Origin: Candidatus Omnitrophota bacterium
GTDB taxonomy: Bacteria > Omnitrophota > Gorgyraeia > Gygaellales > Profunditerraquicolaceae
Length of the DNA stretch: 7,892 bases
NCBI GenBank assembly: GCA_903907475.1
Contig: CAIVOB010000018.1
Location: forward strand, 1 to 7,892
Reading direction: 5' to 3'
How positions within the stretch are numbered: position 1 is the first letter of the stretch; every line of letters begins with the position of its first letter. The translations under genes were made by a program, and so were the position numbers. Below, one piece after another: positions 7,178-7,892 of this stretch. Under the pieces are notes generated by a model. It made no database searches. It worked only from the letters and a program-made list of their open reading frames with translations, and was not told the origin of the DNA.

Positions 7178-7384
7178 ATGATTACTGAAATCGGTATTGT
7201 GGCAGGTGAAATTTGGCACTTTTTAGATAATAAGAATGAGGTGCGTTTAAGTGATTTGGTTAAAGGCGTTGATCGTCCGCGGGATAATATTCTCATGAGT
7301 TTAGGTTGGCTGGCTAGAGAAGGCCATGTGATTTTAGTCCAAGCGGGTAGTGATTACCGGATTTCTTTAAGGAAAGATGCCTAA
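7178..7384 (+). CDS. Winged helix-turn-helix protein, DUF2582 type
   Basis: The 68-residue protein matches the small DUF2582 winged-helix family (PF10771): an IGIVAGEIWHFLD first helix (5-17), a short helix-turn-helix around 22-46 (EVRLSDLVKGVDRPRDNILM), the very characteristic SLGWLAREGHV (41-51), then a beta wing ending in YRISLR. Family members are usually 60-75 residues and stand alone. Their ligand and DNA targets are not established to my knowledge, so a transcriptional role is inferred from the fold. It is cytoplasmic, with no membrane segment. It heads its own transcription unit and overlaps the pseudopilin gene by 8 bases, which suggests coupled translation and possibly a regulatory link. 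The short transcript could allow autoregulation at the promoter at 7131, but no clear operator is seen. Family assignment rests on recalled consensus, not on a search. Confidence 0.85.
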   Translation: MITEIGIVAGEIWHFLDNKNEVRLSDLVKGVDRPRDNILMSLGWLAREGHVILVQAGSDYRISLRKDA

Positions 7385-7775
7385 GTTAGGTCGTAAAGGA
7401 ATTATTTTAGTCATCGTTTTAGGAATTTTAATGGTGGTGGTAACCTTAGCCACTGTGATACTGCGTATTATTTCTAGTCAATCACGTTTAACTCATCATC
7501 AAGTGAGCCGCATTCAGGCGCAATATGCTGCTAAAGCTGGAGTTGTTTATGCTTTAGAGCAGTTACGCAAGAATACCGTTGCTCCATGGAATAGTAGTGG
7601 TACAATTAATTTTAAAATTTGTAGAGTAGCTGCTGGCGGTTGCGATATGACCGATATTACTTTTCCCGCATCGATCTCAGAAGTAGATGTGGTAGTACAG
7701 CCATTGGCGGTAAGTTCAGGTCCATATGGTACGCGTGAAGTAAAGGCAAAAGCAATTTATACTTATACCCCGTAA
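7377..7775 (+). CDS. PilX/GspK-like pseudopilin (type IV pilus or type II secretion)
   Basis: A 132-residue protein with a type IV prepilin-like N terminus: a short basic leader MPKLGRKG, likely cut after Gly8 by a PilD-type peptidase, then a long hydrophobic helix (IILVIVLGILMVVVTLATVIL). An amphipathic stretch follows (SSQSRLTHHQVSRIQAQYAAKAGVVYALEQL), closely resembling PilX N-terminal domains and GspK. The usual Glu at mature position 5 is Ile13 here, as is normal for GspK/PilX-type minor pilins. The remaining globular part is small, with two cysteines (82, 89) that could form a disulphide. Such proteins sit at the tip of a pilus or pseudopilus and help start its assembly. An in-frame TAA at 7368 fixes the start at 7377, which overlaps the winged-helix gene by 8 bases; the AAGGAA before it is too close to be ideal. 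It is shorter than typical PilX or GspK. No other pilus gene is in view. Confidence 0.82.
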   Translation: MPKLGRKGIILVIVLGILMVVVTLATVILRIISSQSRLTHHQVSRIQAQYAAKAGVVYALEQLRKNTVAPWNSSGTINFKICRVAAGGCDMTDITFPASISEVDVVVQPLAVSSGPYGTREVKAKAIYTYTP

Positions 7776-7892
7776 CAAATTCAAATTCCCTTCTTTTAGT
7801 GTAAATCCATTATAATCTAAGTAAGTTTATAATAGTAGTGTTTGAACCTTAATTAATACCTCTCGACGTTGTTGTTACCTAAAGTAAGTCTG
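7776..7892 (+). other. Non-coding AT-rich 3' end of the window
   Basis: Stops occur in all forward frames and I see no start with a ribosome binding site, no tRNA-like fold and no GC-rich terminator hairpin after the pseudopilin stop. Both strands were read. The segment most likely holds the leader or promoter of a gene beyond the window edge, or the pseudopilin transcript continues through it. Confidence 0.6.
7809..7833 (+). promoter_or_regulatory. Possible promoter region: two TATAAT boxes in an inverted repeat
   Basis: Perfect TATAAT hexamers lie at 7811-7816 and 7828-7833, 17 bases apart. They are embedded in a 7-bp inverted repeat: ATTATAA at 7809-7815 and TTATAAT at 7827-7833, with an 11-base centre. 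No good -35 box lies 16-18 bases upstream of either. It may be a weak or activator-dependent promoter, or an operator half-site pair, for a gene outside the window. In AT-rich DNA this can arise by chance. Confidence 0.3.

Overview
The window reads as ordinary chromosomal DNA of a Gram-negative-type bacterium with AT-leaning codon use. All supported genes are on the + strand and packed end to end. A secreted or periplasmic multi-TPR protein, a PilX/GspK-like pseudopilin, a DUF2582 winged-helix protein and NadX-type NAD synthesis together suggest an uncultivated lineage such as Omnitrophota or a relative. That placement is inference from gene content only. I see no mobile element, CRISPR array, tRNA or rRNA.

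Layout: (1) Positions 3-1474 hold a vitamin/cofactor pair. The 3' three quarters of panC (pantothenate synthetase) overlaps nadX (L-aspartate dehydrogenase) by an ATGA. Pantothenate (through beta-alanine) and NAD (through iminoaspartate) both draw on aspartate. (2) Positions 1464-1851 hold a compact self-contained unit: a candidate promoter inside the end of nadX, a near-consensus Shine-Dalgarno, a 79-residue lysine-rich protein made of two 39-residue repeats, and a strong intrinsic terminator. I do not recognise this protein; it is the most novel-looking element here. (3) Positions 1869-7123 hold a complete uvrA (nucleotide excision repair) overlapping by ATGA an 820-residue exported TPR protein. 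(4) Positions 7131-7775 hold a second unit with its own good sigma70-like promoter: a 68-residue DUF2582 winged-helix protein overlapping by 8 bases a short PilX/GspK-like pseudopilin. (5) Positions 7776-7892 are non-coding, AT-rich, with two TATAAT boxes inside a small inverted repeat.

The long housekeeping genes (nadX, uvrA, TPR) lack clear Shine-Dalgarno sequences, and two of them rely on stop-start overlaps. The two short genes at 1532 and 7178 have strong ribosome binding sites and their own candidate promoters. No multi-gene undescribed system is evident. The best leads are the tandem-repeat basic protein and the winged-helix/pseudopilin pair.
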